A DNA stretch of 64,000 nucleotides from Volutella citrinella (GCA_034401135.1 JAWZSP010000003.1:2976001-3040000); one strand, 5' to 3'; shown: positions 35,095 through 48,302, numbered from the stretch's first letter. Numbers and translations are program-made. The notes: generated by a model from the sequence alone, not told the origin.

Positions 35095-38000
35095 AAACCT
35101 AACATCACGCGGCACAACCCACGCCCTCATCGCCTCCCCCCAGTGTCTCGGGTAGGTCTGGGCCCCACAAGCAGAGAGGTATGAGGGCAGAGGGCTTGGG
35201 AGGCGTCGGGCCTAGTACCTGAAAAGGACTCTCGGTGTGTTTGCTTTGGTCACCGTGAATGACGGTTGGGGGTTAGTCAAGGTACTGCGAACTGTAATTA
35301 ATGTACGCTGCCAGGGCTTCTTCATGTCTGATCACCCAACGGGCGACGCCACCACATCGTAATCTTATCTGACCAGTCACTCGCTACCTTTACCCCTTGC
35401 TGAGACGCCAAGAAGCCTGTTCTTTTTCTTTTTCTTCGTCCCCTCTGTTTCCGCTTGGGCGAGACCCGAGAGACACAACGAGTGCCGGCTTGAGTCTCGG
35501 CAACGGCTGGCCGTGATCCAGAGCTGCACAGGTGGCAGCCAGAGTGGGCATGTGTGGTGGGTGTTTTTTTTTCTGGGTGTGGACAAACCACCAGCCATTG
35601 CGATGCAACACAGTGCAGCGCAGCACTGCAGTAGGCGGTAAATCGACCATTGTCCCAGGTTTTCGGGACTGGGGAACAGCGGGGTTTGAAGGGTGAGGAG
35701 GGGGCGTGTGAAGTGCTGTGTTGCAACGGGGCGAGCCCAGGGTCAGAAGTGCAGGAGTTGAAGTGCCAGCATGCCAGGGCAACGAGAGGGTGGCCGGGTG
35801 GGAAGGGGCCTAAGGTAAGCCCAGGTACATCAAGCCGAGGGCTTCAGGGCTGCCAGTTTGGCAGGTCCCGCCGGTGCTTGTACCAGTACGGACGAACCAG
35901 GCAGGCACTCATAACGCCGACCCTGCCAACACATAGGTGGATGTACCTGCCCGCTCCGGCTGAAAAGTGAGGGCCGAGGCTTTGGGAGCGTCAAGCAACA
36001 AGCAATAGGGCAGAGGTATCCCAGACGCAGATGGCATCATCAGTATTCGTACTCGGGCATCGGTCAATTAATTAGCTGCCCGCACTCACTCTTTTGAGAC
36101 CCCCTCATAGCAGAACGCTGCGGTTTTTTTACGGTAATTTCATGTTTCTGGTCATTATTTGGTTTTCTTGTCGTGAATTAGTTTATTGCTTTTTCCCCCC
36201 AAAACCAAATCCACGATTCGTCTTCTTGTACGCGTTCGATGGAATCATGTACTACCCCCGTCCTAGGCATTCCCGCCTTCTTCTCCTCCTCCATTTTCCT
36301 TTTTCGGGGCTCTCCTGTGCATGCTCATTCTATAACAAGACGAAACTGACAGATCAATCCCTAAATGCCCGGCGCCTCTGTGACAGTATTCAGATCTCAT
36401 CGCCTCCAGAGGCGTGCCGCTCGCCACGCCACAGAAAGGCCCGAAAGAGCAGGCATGCAGGCCACGTCCACAACGGGCATCTGATTATGTTTCAGGACTG
36501 AATGCCAGCAATCACAAAGTCTACCACATAGTATGTACGTGGTGAGGGCTGGTTCTTCCGACCTTGGCAGGTGGGTCAGTTCAGCCATTCTCTTGCCCCA
36601 TCGTCCCATGTCCACGAGGGCTACCAGTCACAATAGTACTGCGTTCAGCCTCAACAGTGGCAGTAGACACGAATTACTAGTTGATCAACCATCACACTGC
36701 CTGCGGAGTCCCTAGGTACAGATCCCCGGCCTGTATGGATCCCGGCTTCTCACCCGCGGTGCAACTAGCCAACCTAGACGGATACTCAGAAGCGACCCGG
36801 GCCGCTGGATCGTATCACGGGGCTATTGAGGGAGGGCCAGCGACAGTGGGTAAGTTGGTACTTTCAGGTCGCCTTGACGGAGGAACGAGTGAGCTGATGG
36901 CGGAGCTGGACAATATCTGGAGTTTCCTTGCTTCAATATCGCTCTTGCGACAATAGGAGGCCAATGAAATGCAGGTGTGCTGACTAAAACCCAATCCAGA
37001 TCTGTTTGTTGGGGCAAACAAATGCAACACACATGAAGCTATCACCAACACATCAGCCATATGCATGCAAGCCAAAGCGATGCTGACATATTGTTTCCTC
37101 TTCTGCGTCTTTTGTCTCCCCCATTCTCTTCCCTCTTCTCTTCATGCAGCTCCCGCGCTATTCCAGTGGCGCATCATCCTACCGACGACCGTACATGATT
37201 AGAGGCCGCGAAGCGCCAACGAGAAAAAATCTCCTGAGGCTTCCTACCCGCTGCAGAGATCAGTGATTGATCCACCTGAAATCTCGCCTCGCTACAGTAG
37301 TGCAGTCCACACCCCCATCCCTAGCCCTTGTAGACGGCTCCTTGACCTTGTCACCCATTCCACTGGGGCTCGATTCCTCCCCACTGCTGCAGACTTCACA
37401 CTCACTCCTTGCCCAAGATCCTTGCCCCCTGGCATTCCGCCCTGCGTCTGGTGCCCCTGTCGCTGCCGCTGCCAAAATGTAGCTGCCTGGATGGAGGACC
37501 TGCAATTCTATCCGCCCCATCTCCAGACACCCCCATCCCTATAGTGGCCTCCCTTCCTTCCACCCCACGCTACGAGGCCTATCGGACCTCCCATAGTGCA
37601 GACGAGCAGACAGAAAGATGGCTCATCGGGCGCGGCATACATTCGTAGATGATCTCGCAGCCATGTAACCGTATTTTTGTTGTCTCCATACTCGCACCCC
37701 CTCTCACCCCCTGGTTTGGCGCATCCGATTTGCTCCAATTGACATGGCCCCCACCGCGGACCCTCCCCCTTCCCCGTCCCGCGGTCCCAAGGCTTTGGTC
37801 CCGGGTGCCAGCTGCATTAGCCCGCGTCGCACACGCTAAAATTTCCATCCCATTTCAGCCAAGCCAAGGGTGGTCGTCTCCCTCCCTGGTGAGGGCTTCT
37901 TCGCCTGAGTACTCCGTAAGAGCGCAAGAGGACCTGAAGCCCTGGCCTAGTCCTTGCCATAGAGCCACAACATGAACTAGGTAGAAACGGTGAATTCGGA

Positions 38001-39817
38001 TTTCTGACTTGCGGTGCCGCGGATTGCAGGGCATCAAACGGAGAGCACCTGGTACCTCGCATGTAGAGTTGGCCCATGGTAACATTCGGTCTAATGCGCA
38101 GCTAAGGCAAGGCCCTTCCCGCTGGTAACTCCCAGGCAGTCGACCCGCTGAAGCAAGGTAACCAAAGAAGCTGCAAGGTACGCTTCTGGCGCCGCTCCAG
38201 AAGCTTCACGCCTCCAGCTGCTACTACCACTACTACCTTACCTGTATGCAGCAGTAAGAACCTACTCTCGCAGGCCAGGTGTCCTCCACAGAACGAGAAG
38301 ACAAGGCTAAGCCAAGAAGAAAGCCTCTCAAGCTCTCTCTGATTACTGATTTCAAAACGAGTTGCCGCGGATTTACTTTTGCTCTCTCATTACTCGTCAA
38401 ATAAAAAAAGAACCCCCAGCAGTCGTGGCGGAGGGAAGCGAGGGAGAGCGCCAGCAAATGAAAAAGGAAAACCAAGCGAGACAACAAGTCCGGCTCTTCT
38501 GCGCTGTCTCAGTGATTGCTTTTTTGTCCTCCCTACGGATAGTACTGTATTATTTTTCGCCCTCGTTTGCTTTGCCGCCGCAGCTCTATCCACACGATCG
38601 TGGCTCGGCTCGTTATTTTCGTTATTTTCAGCGCTCCCTTCCTCTGCGTCTTTCCCTCGCTTGTTTCTTTCGTCCGACTGGTCACTTTCTTGTTTCCCCC
38701 CAATTGGTTCCTCGCCCCAGTTCTGAGCTATGGGTTTCTTGGGCCTTGGTCAAAGTCCGCCTTGCGTCCAGACATGGCGCGAATGCCATCTCCAGTACAC
38801 TGTCCCGTGATCCCGCTGCTAATTAATAGAAGATTGCGGCACGGATCGTCTGTCTCGCCACTGGAGCTTGTCTGTGGCGCGCAGCCCCCCTCCCCCTTGC
38901 AGGCGGCCGGCCGACGTATAATACGTAGTAGCAATTCCTTTTCCAAGGCCGAGATGCACATGTTTCAGTTTCGTTGAGGTTCACTACGTAGTAATTACGC
39001 GATTGTGGGAGCCACCAGGCGGCGCTTCGGATCTTCACGCTCCCCATGGATGCCATGCAACTCAAATTCGAAACGTGGCGCAGAGGCTTGCAAAGGACCA
39101 AAGAGCAAAGAGCAAAGAGTCATCAATACTACCAATGTACATTGACGGGAGTGAAATGGAACAGGTCCAGTTCGGTGTGGTTCGGCCGCCCGGCGAGCAT
39201 GGGTCGCAACCCTCGGTCACATTTCTCACCTTGATTCCATCTTGGGACGTAGCCGTGGCCCAGAAATGGTGGTATTTCAATTGTTACAGTTTTGCACATG
39301 CCCTGGGCGCATCCCAAGACTCCAATCACGACGGGAAGATATGGGTGCGTCTGCATGCCCCCAGGCTCCCACGCCCACTCCCACGCTCGCTGCCTGCTAC
39401 TGGAACAATGACACAGCCTCACAGTCACAATCACAATCACCATCTGGCCTCCCCCCAACTCTTGCGCACCCTACCCGCTGTCCCGGCCGAGAGTCGCGCG
39501 AAATGGAGGGTTGGACCGACTCGCGCGCGGGGTGCCATGCAAATGTAGCCGGATGAATGGCCTGTTTCTGCTCGGTCCAAGTTCACCCACACCACCCACG
39601 CCGCAACCTCGTGATGCCGACGTAATCGTATTCACGGGCCTCTCCACGTGCGCGCGTGTCTGCGTGTCTGGCGTGTCTGCGCTTCTGCGGGATACGTGTG
39701 TCTCTGCGTTTGGAGCTGGCGCCAGCTACCTTGTTTATGCGCTGTGAGTCCAGTGACGTGCAACCGCCGCAGGTAAGTCCGAAAGGGGGGTGTTGCGCGA
39801 AGAGAGCCCGTCGTGTC

Positions 39818-39843
39818 GTGTGTGTGCGTGTGTGTGTGTGTGG
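39818..39843 (+). repeat. GT dinucleotide microsatellite
   Basis: A GT run with one interruption (gc in the middle), read directly. It lies within the gene desert. Confidence 0.9.
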
Positions 39844-41660
39844 CTGCGCCGGCTGTGAGTGGGTTGGGCGCCGAAGGGCAGATCTGATACGCCAGTTGTG
39901 CAGCACGGCCAGGACCGCATCCTGCGAGCTCTTAAACCGCTGCTACCTAAATTGGCCTCGCGCCGCGGCCCGACAACTGCTGGAACAGGCACCATTTGAA
40001 ACTGGTTGGCTCCGTCGGCACCTGACTCATGCGCTTGGTTGGGCAGCCCGCCATTTCGCGCCAGAAGCCCGTTGGAAATTGCGCTGTGCTAATCTCGGGA
40101 GTCGGGAGGGAGCCAGCTCATGAGCTAGTGCCCAGCTAATACAAATCGTATCCTGGGGTACACGATTCGTACCGTCATAATTACTAAGTACTATACTTGG
40201 AAGGCCACGCTGATGCTACGTGCCTGACATGGCAACATTACGGTAATAATAGTCAGTAATCAGTAATTGTTTTGGTGGGATTAACAGCCACTTGGCGCCC
40301 CAAACACGAAACCGGCTACCAGCAGCAGCCCGGAGACTCACGCCAGCTGAGCGCCCTGATCCCGCCTTCATCACCACCATGGCACGTCCTTGTTTGTGGG
40401 ATTAATGAGTATTTGATTAGGTTTCGTATTCCATTCATTGCCGATTCTCGCTGTGTAGCTAGCTATCTTTGGGTCTTGTAGATACTGTACAGTCTAGACT
40501 CTCAAAAGAAATGAGGGGGAAAACCTGTCGGGGGTATCTTCTATCAGGTGTGTCTTTCTGAGTCCAGCCCAGCGCTCTGCAGGATCGGAGCATCCATGTT
40601 TTCCCCCCTCCTCCGCCATCCACCATATCTTGTACACATATCGGAACAGTACACAGACTTCCTACAAAAAAAAGAAAAACCCGTAATTGATACAAATCAT
40701 TGCGCTCCCTGCCAGGGCCCCGTGAGGGTGCCCGGCTATCCGCCCAGACCCGCAAAAGAAATACCCAAGAGAAAAGGGGGAAACAGCAAAGGGGGCTTCG
40801 TAGACTGGTGAAAAGAGGAATCAGGGCAGAAAAAGAGTAAAGAAAAAAAAGCAAAGTCCAAAATCCCCCGATCTATATGCGAATGCCAAATCAAGCTTTT
40901 TCCCCGGACCTGTTTCCCAGTTTTGTAGTTCCAACCATTGTTCCCAAAATGAAATAGGCGTAAGATCCCAACGCCCGCCATGGCGTTCAAGCCTCCTGGC
41001 GCAACTCGGAATTGCTTCTGCCTGCCCGCCTCCTCGTGTGACTAGTCACATCCAGCAAGCCCCTGCTGTCTTATACAAGGGCCCGATCTGAGACATGTGT
41101 CATAGAGTTGGATCTGCATTCTTTCGACGCCCTTGACGTGGCTAGCACGACTGGGGATCAAGAGGAGGTAGGGCGTGGCAGAATGGGTAGGACAAGGGCC
41201 ATGAGGGACGTGTGATGCGGCAAAGAAAATAAAGCAGATATCGCCAAAAATAAAAATCAAGTCCCCGGTCCCATCTATGATCGAACGCCATGCAGTCAGC
41301 CCATGTGGGCGAGATTTTTTCGAACCAAAAGAACCAGGAAAAGTTCGAGCCGGAATGTCGTTGGGTTCATTTGCCTTCTCCAAGGCTTCCCCCGCTTGCT
41401 GCTAGGGAGCAAGGGATGGCTTCGAGCAATATGATTTTGTCGACAGGAATGCGAATTAAAAGGTCGTATCGGAATGCATTATGCAAGGAGCAGAACCTCT
41501 GCGGCTTCTGTGGTAGAAAAATTATAGTCGTAAGTGCCAAATGGCTGAGCAGCGTAAAAGCCGATTTGCGCCTTGGGCAAAACCAGGCGTGGCATCGCCA
41601 GCTTCGTGTCGAAGATTGGTCGTTGAGTGGCTCTAGTGGGGTGCCAGCTCATGATACCCT

Positions 41661-41762
41661 TTACCGGACCGGCTTCGGGCGGGGGGCAGGCTTAGGAACA
41701 CCAGTGGTGTCGTAGGCGCCGCGGCCCATGTTGCAAGGACTGGAGGATGGCTTGACAGACAT
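41661..41762 (-). CDS. small 33-residue protein of unknown function with spliced leader
   Basis: On the minus strand an ORF of 33 codons starts at 41762 in a good context (CACC before ATG) and ends with TAA at 41661. The product starts MSVKPSSSPCNMGRG and continues AYDTTGVPKPAPRPKPVR: a Ser-rich head, a Gly-Arg-Gly turn and a Pro/Lys/Arg tail, with no signal peptide or membrane segment. The support for a real gene comes from upstream: a C/T-rich leader, a 178-bp leader intron (41979 to 41802) with a gtgagt donor, an actgac branch site about 20 bases before the tag acceptor, and a CCAAT-TATA-like element at 42118. I do not recognise the family. It could also be an upstream ORF of a longer transcript, or a mostly noncoding RNA. 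Confidence 0.5.
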   Translation of the reverse strand: MSVKPSSSPCNMGRGAYDTTGVPKPAPRPKPVR

Positions 41763-41801
41763 GGTGATTGATTAAGAGATTCGTGGGAAGAGTTGGTTGA
41801 C

Positions 41802-41979
41802 CTATGATAGCGAATGCGCGTCAGTCCTGAGTCTCGAGAACGACTTTGGCGATGGATGGGGAATTGCGGTCATTATGTAGTCAGATCGGTACACAACTCA
41901 ATCGGGTCATGGCGACACACGACCGAGGGTTGACGGGAATGGTGACGAGGGTAAAAATGGACAAGCGACTGTGACTCAC
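41802..41979 (-). other. intron in the 5' leader of the small gene
   Basis: Read on the minus strand it starts gtgagt at 41979 and ends catag at 41802, with actgac about 20 bases before the acceptor, matching the fungal branch-site consensus. All three splice signals are in the right order and spacing. Confidence 0.55.
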
Positions 41980-42117
41980 AAGGATTGGACGTCGTGGTGC
42001 GACAAGAGACACAGCCGTGATCAGCAAGCGCAAGAGCGGATTGGCGAGGCGACGGGGCGAAGCAGCAGTGAGGAGAGGCGACGGGACAGCCAAATGCCGA
42101 CCGGGATGCGAGCGTCA

Positions 42118-42130
42118 CCAATATAATTGG
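42118..42130. promoter_or_regulatory. back-to-back CCAAT boxes (CCAATATAATTGG)
   Basis: Two CCAAT boxes in inverted orientation share a 3-bp AT centre, forming a near-palindrome with a TATA-like core. It lies about 140 bp upstream of the donor of the leader intron on the minus strand, a fitting place for a core promoter. CCAAT boxes are bound by the Hap/CBC complex in fungi. Confidence 0.45.
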
Positions 42131-43613
42131 GTTGTTTCGGGGACGGCTTCGGAGAGGCGATGACGAGGGCGAGGCGAGTTATGCACGGCACCGGCGCGTT
42201 GGGGAAGGCAACACGAGCGAGGTGATGTCGCAGTTGCAGTTACTGACGGGCGGACAGGTGCGTCTTGAGCTCGGGGAGGATGGGCGAGGAAGGATTAAGG
42301 GGGTTCCGCGTTGCGCAACCAGGAAACGGGCCTTTGCGACTCGGGATTCCTGGGTCCAGACCTGTTTGGGGAAATGGTTCCAGGCAAGCTGCAGCAAGAG
42401 CGCTTCTGAGAGTTGAAGTCGAACGATGAGGATCAAAGCAGACTGGTGGGGTCGGACAATGAGGAAGACCCGAGGAAACTGGAGTTCCAGTACCTTTTTT
42501 TTTCCTTGGCTGCGGTGAGGTGATGGATGTAAGGTGAGGTGTCAAGGTGAGGCGAGGTGCTAATAAGCGCGTGACGATGAACTTGTGTTGGGCCTGGGGT
42601 CTTGCAAAAAGTGACCAAGATGGAGGAGAGGAGAGGATGAGAATGCGAGGCCCAAATGGGTATTAGAAGGGAGATGGTAGTGAGTATTAATCGAGAGATG
42701 TGGTCGAGGAGGTGGGCAAAGGTTCGCTTTTGTACAGGGCGATGCAAAAGAAAATAATTACTGGTAGTAAGGGAAAGGAGAGAAAGGGGGGTGTGGAAGG
42801 GGGTGTGGTCAGTTCCTTCCCAAATTACTTGACGAGCCTTGTGAAATTGCTGGGACTAGGCCCCGGCGCTGGGTAACTGGGTTGAAAAGTGACAGGGAGG
42901 GTACAAACAGCCCAGCCAGGCCTGACCATGTCGTGGCTTTTTCCGCGTCCCCATCCCATTGACTTCAGGTACCTACCCAGGGCATTTCTGATTGTGAGGT
43001 GGCCGGTGCTGTTGAAGGCGCCACTAGAGCTTTCCTCCTGGCAACCATGGTACCGGCGATTTGGGTGGACTGAGGCAGCAGCGATGACGGGACAGGGGCT
43101 GGCTGGTGGTGATCTAGTAAACGGAGCCAAAGGAGCACGGAGTAATACGTCGACGGAGCTGAAGGCGTAAGAGCGGACGGAGCACTGACGGCGCAAGGTG
43201 GCGGCGGCCCCGAGCATCTGTGCCTGAATTACGACGCGCCCGCCCTGCTGCGACCACTGGCTGGTAGTGGTGGTGGGTGCTGGGTCGGCTGCTAGTCATG
43301 GAGGCCCTATTGATTGCCCCAGGGCGCCAAACAGGCACGAAGGCACTGTCCCCTCGCCGTTCGTTGTAGCGTGCGGCCAGCGCTGCTCCAGGCCTCCGGG
43401 GCTCGCTTCCGGGCGCCGTCAATCAGCCGCGGCCTCGGAACGCCAGCCAGGGCGGCTCTCTGTCACTCTCTTACCAAAGGGTGCTCTCTCGGCGCCCATC
43501 ATCCTCCTAGATGATCCCACGAGGAGCCACCGCAGCCCCCAACACACGCTGCAAATCGGACAACCAAAAATAAGACGGCCGTGTTGATTATGCGATGCGC
43601 ACCCAATTACCTA

Positions 43614-43629
43614 AGGTACCAAAGGTCCG
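43614..43629 (+). repeat. 16-bp dispersed repeat, copy 2
   Basis: Second copy of AGGTACCAAAGGTCCG, same orientation as the copy at 35079-35094. Confidence 0.85.
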
Positions 43630-43945
43630 GGTACTATAGGCAGGCACATGGTAGTATATCAATATAGTGGTGGCTGGTCAGTTTGGAGAGGGAATCCCAA
43701 AATCCCACTGAGCGAATCGCTTCCCCGGCATTACTCCGTACGGAGTATTGCCTTCTGGTTGGAAAATCCATCTGTCGTTTGAGTCAATCAGTGCCCAACA
43801 ACACCCCCAGGGCCAACGCCCACTCCCGACGTTTCGCATCTCACGCCAATCGTCCGCGCCCACTTACACACACTCGCCTCCGCCACAGCCCCCAATCGTC
43901 GACCGTCACGGTGCTGCTCGATCCTGATTGCGTCTCGTCATCGCC

Positions 43946-44182
43946 ATGCCGATTGTCCAGACCGGTGAGCTGCGTGCATGCAGATGCCGTCTTTCCTCGT
44001 CTTCAGCTGAGATGGCCATCGCACACAAAAGTAATGCTTGTGCGCCTTCGTCCGTCGCTCGCTCGCTCACTGCCGACAAAGGATACATCTCCACCCACGC
44101 GAGAGATGATAGATACAGCGCTGCCGCTCAACATGTAGCAGATTCTGACGGGTACAATGGCCAGGCAGGTTTTGTATCTCTA
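43946..44182 (+). other. leader-like sequence with possible short spliced ORF
   Basis: A C-rich leader (about 43800-43945) runs into ATCGCCATGCC, followed after 19 coding bases by a gtgagc donor at 43965. A ctgac branch-like site and a ggcag acceptor at 44168 would complete an intron. The spliced reading frame would be only 12 codons (ending at 44187 at the latest), so this could be an upstream ORF, a noncoding RNA or a decayed first exon. I cannot connect it to any downstream exon. Confidence 0.2.
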
Positions 44183-44640
44183 CTGTAACTCACACACCTC
44201 GTCCCCAAACGAAGGTATCTCGCTCCGACACGCTGTAATACTTACGCGACTGCTGCTCATAGACCTCCAACAGGGCGTGCGCGTAGAGAATGTCAAACAA
44301 GTATCGCTACCCCCCAGGCCGCACCCACGGCCGCCCCGTACTGTACGCGCCTGGCCCCACGCCCTGCCCTTCTCCCCCGAGGTAGCGATCCCTGGAATGT
44401 ACCCCGGCCTTCCATGCAGCAACGCTAGGACTGGGAGCCCTTTCTGGAGCTCCTTGTCGCTGGGTGTGCCTAGTTTGGTCGTGCTGCCCCTGGAGGCTGT
44501 TCCAACGGAATCGCATGACCACCCACTCTGCTGCAGGCTGTCAGACGCAAGCAGTTGTTGTCGTTGGAAGTCCAGGCTGTTTCATCATCACAACCGTTTG
44601 TCGCTGTTATTTCGCGTGGTCGCCCTTGGCTGACCGAGAC

Positions 44641-44660
44641 TCACTCACTCACTCACTCAC
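44641..44660 (+). repeat. (TCAC)5 microsatellite
   Basis: Five perfect TCAC units, read directly, inside the gene desert. Confidence 0.95.
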
Positions 44661-47600
44661 CCACTGCCTCTTGTCCCGCCCCGAGGCCGAGAACCATCGG
44701 CCAAGGTCCAGCCCAGGTCGATTTTTTTGTGATTGATTTTGGCGCCTACCAACATGTTTCCTTTTGCCCCCGATCCCGCCTGCTTGTCTATCTCCAGCAG
44801 TCGATCTTTTTTTTTTTCGATGCAGCATCCCGGCCGGCATTGAGAAAACTCCACCGACTAAATAGTTTGCGTCTCATCTCATCTCGCCGCAAAATTTCAG
44901 TCTGCCGCAGGTGGGTCGGTCGGCACAGCAGTGGTGTAAAGCTGATAGATGACCTCGATTATATATATGCTTCTCTCGGCATTTCCCTTGGACTCATGCC
45001 CCATACTATGTCTTGGATTCTAGGGCCACCATTTGATGGTTTCGGGTCCCGCCTTTGCGCCAGATTAGCCGGATGGTCTTAATGCTGGCCGCAGACACGC
45101 AAAGAATCGCCTTGTTGTCGCCTTTGTTATACCCACTGACCTGTCATCCCGTCTTTCTTTTTTTTGCCCAGAAGTGCCCAGTTCCAGCATTTCATAACAG
45201 GAATACGAGTGTTCAGAATTTGTATTGGTATTACTTTTAGTTCTCGCCTAGCAAACGCAACCACAGGCACAGCTGGGCGCTTGGTGGCACCAATCTCCTC
45301 CGTGATAGTGAAGGGTTCGATTTGGTGTCACATCAAGGCCGAGGGCTCCGAACTCCTCGGCACTCCTCTACCTTTTTGGGCGCAAACCTACGCAAATCCA
45401 TGCAAGCGATTTGCTTGGCAAGACTGAACCACTTTCTTTGGTTCTGGTGGTTACTTGCCTTGCCTAAGGTGAGGTACCTCATGGGACGTGCCACTGCATC
45501 ATCCCCGCAATGCTAGACAAACGCACAACGCCTACAAACCACAAATGGCCTAAGCTTCCCCGACGCCGTGTTCGCGCCTAGGTTGTACTGAGCATTGAGA
45601 ACTTGAAATGTATTTTTAGTCGCATACAGCGTAATGTACTACAGTACAATGCCAACCTGAGTAGGCTGCCTATGGGAGGAGCCCCTGCGTCAATGTAGAC
45701 GAACAATCTTCGGTAGACCATCGTCTTGGTCGTTCTTGGTTGCAAAGGTCCCCAGCTGGGCGAGTCGCCATTCACAGACATCATCCCACCAGCGTATTCG
45801 TGTACAGCCCTGACGAGATGGTTTGCCTGTTGCTCGCTCGAGCAAGGTTTCACAAACCGACGATGCAGCGCTTATTCGTTTATCTCCCGGCTCCTCCTAC
45901 CTGTTGCCCAGGCCACATCTCGCGCCCCTGTGTTTGACTGCCTATTTGCCAACCAGGTGAGATGCGTGTCCGTTGACGGGGGGGCACCATTCTGGTCGAA
46001 TGGTCGAAGCCGGCCACCCCAACCCAAGCCAGGCTCCCGGGACACTCGATAGCTTTCCGGCATTTGCAAAAGGGCCTGGCGCCACTTCTGGGCACATCGG
46101 TGGGGGTCTAATCAACAGGACAAGTGGTTGATCACATCACGACTCATACCATCCGTCACAAGTCCTCCGCGCCCAGCTGATGCTGTTCTACACAATACCA
46201 GCAGCAAACTCTCGGCTTAATCTTGGCACAGCATCTTCATGGGAGCCCTTGTCCCGTAAGGCGAATAGCATGCATCGGCATCAAAGCGTGGCGGCCTCCC
46301 GTTCGCTTTTGCTTGGAGCCATTGCGTGGGCGTGGCCGGTCCCCCACGCCTTTCGCCCACTGCCTCAGGCCAATGATGATAGGATTTGCTGTCATGCGAG
46401 CTCCCGACAGCGACTGTGCGGGTACTGCCGTCGCCGTCGCCGCACAAGCAGGACGCTGCTTCGCACGGGATCACGCCTCAGCTGTAGCGCCGTTTGGTCT
46501 AACCCCCAACGCCCTGTTCTCCATCCGTCACCGTACACTCTGCTCGGTGAGAATCGCAGTGGGCCGATGGCGCCGCATGGAAGCCTTCCAGAAATCTTAC
46601 CCAGAGCCGGGGGACCCTACACCAAGGACCAACGCAAAGTGCACACCCGTCATGATCCCCCCCTGCTCAACACGTTACGTACTATAGTTCCCACCGACAT
46701 GAAGGCTAGTACGCACGTACTTAGTACTACTCATGTACGTAGGCAGGTACTCTACCTGACCGGGAAACGTGTCCGATACAGGGGTCGATGCCAAAGTTAG
46801 CAACGACGCCAGTTTGTCATCCTGCCCGGCGCAGCCTACTCTCGCGGTGTGTCTGTGCTTGTTCTTGTCCAGGCAATCCTTGGTAGGCTCGTTGGTGACT
46901 TCAAGTTAGTAAAATCCGATCGTGTGGAGTGTATCCTTGGATGAACGGACCTGACACTGACAGCGTGCCTGTATTGCCACTGGTCTAGCGCCATGTGGCA
47001 ACGACGTGCGGACCCAGTCCCTGGGTAATAAAAACCCAGTTCCAGGCTTCCAGCGCCGTTCCTGCATTAGCTCACATAGACGAGAGCTCGTCCTTGAAAC
47101 AGGGGCTTGACTGCGAAAATGCTCCCCGCCGTATATAATACTGGAGTGGTGTTCCCGCACACCTGGTAGAGCCAGACGTAACAAACGGACCTGGCTCTGA
47201 TCTGCCATGGTTTGGGGACAATTTCACTCTCGGCCCTTATTTTCGCTTGTGTGGTTTGCACTTGCAGGTAACTCATGAGCCCAGGCAGGAAGGACAAAAC
47301 GCATATGTGCCGGTGACTTGTTGCCATTGTAGTATATTTGCCGGGACCTTTGACTCCAGCTCAACAGCAACACACTATATGTGAACTGCTTCATCTTTTC
47401 TCGATATAAACATGCTACGCGGAATAATTCCCAACGGTTCCGGGGCACCCTGGCGCTATGGCCATCGCCTCGGGTTGCACATCGCGACTTCAGACCTGCG
47501 ACAACGACGGTGGTCGGCCCCGACAGCATGGATCGGTCCGGTCATTATTGGCGGAGAGATCTGGGTGGTCAGCCAGGGCTTTCGCCTCAACCCCTGCTCC

Positions 47601-48302
47601 GGAAGCAAGGGAACGGTCCCGGCGGTTCGCTTCGCTAAGATGGAGACGGAGTCGTAAAAGCAAGCAACGCCGACGGCTATACCACGGTCCTCAGCTGGTA
47701 GGCAGCTTCCCGGGCGGGAAACCACATACATGACCTCTTGAATTGATTAAAGAGAAAAATTTTCAACTTGCATGTCAGAGCTTGACAATCGTCAGCCTCG
47801 CAGCTCCGTGCATGCGGATGCAGGCGCAGAGCGTGTGCCACATTGTGACAGCGTCTGGGATCAGCCACGACGGATGGCTTACACTTGCGCAGGTACGGAG
47901 CACGCTTCATGCACAGGCTTTCGATGCAGAAGAGGACCCTTTCTTGGCATGGGCGCAGTGGGTCACGGCGAAAACCCACCTATCGGGTTCGTGACACGCT
48001 CGAAATCAGCTAGAAGCGAGCTTAGACGAATCCAGGCGAAAGGTGAGGGCCGTCCAGGGCCTGCCGCCGGGCCGTCAGAATCCTGTGACGGTGTTCCAGA
48101 AGCCTGAGCGAACAAACTGTCAATCGAGCGACACCCAGCCGGCAACCACTTTTACCCCAGACGAAGGGACCCATTCAAATGTAATGAGAAGCGCAGGCTC
48201 GGCTCCAGGGGGCCGCTGACATGCAACACGCTCCAGAGCCCGGGTTTCACATGCAGGGCTTCGGGACCTGCGCGAACAGACAGTTTTCCAGTGTCCACTC
48301 GG

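Noticed and set aside
36094..36501. 135-codon plus-strand ORF with hydrophobic, Phe-rich start
   Set aside because: The hydrophobicity comes from a T-rich noncoding stretch, and codon choice is unlike the neighbouring genes.
37130..37266. 40-codon ORF after a C/T-rich leader (starts MQLPRYSSGASS)
   Set aside because: The leader is suggestive but there is no intron, promoter element or recognisable sequence. It is not distinguishable from chance ORFs in the desert.
46670..46770. cluster of TACGTA-like short palindromes, possible terminal repeat of a transposon
   Set aside because: No matching partner repeat, target-site duplication or coding remnant nearby. Short GTAC-rich palindromes are scattered through the intergenic DNA of the window.
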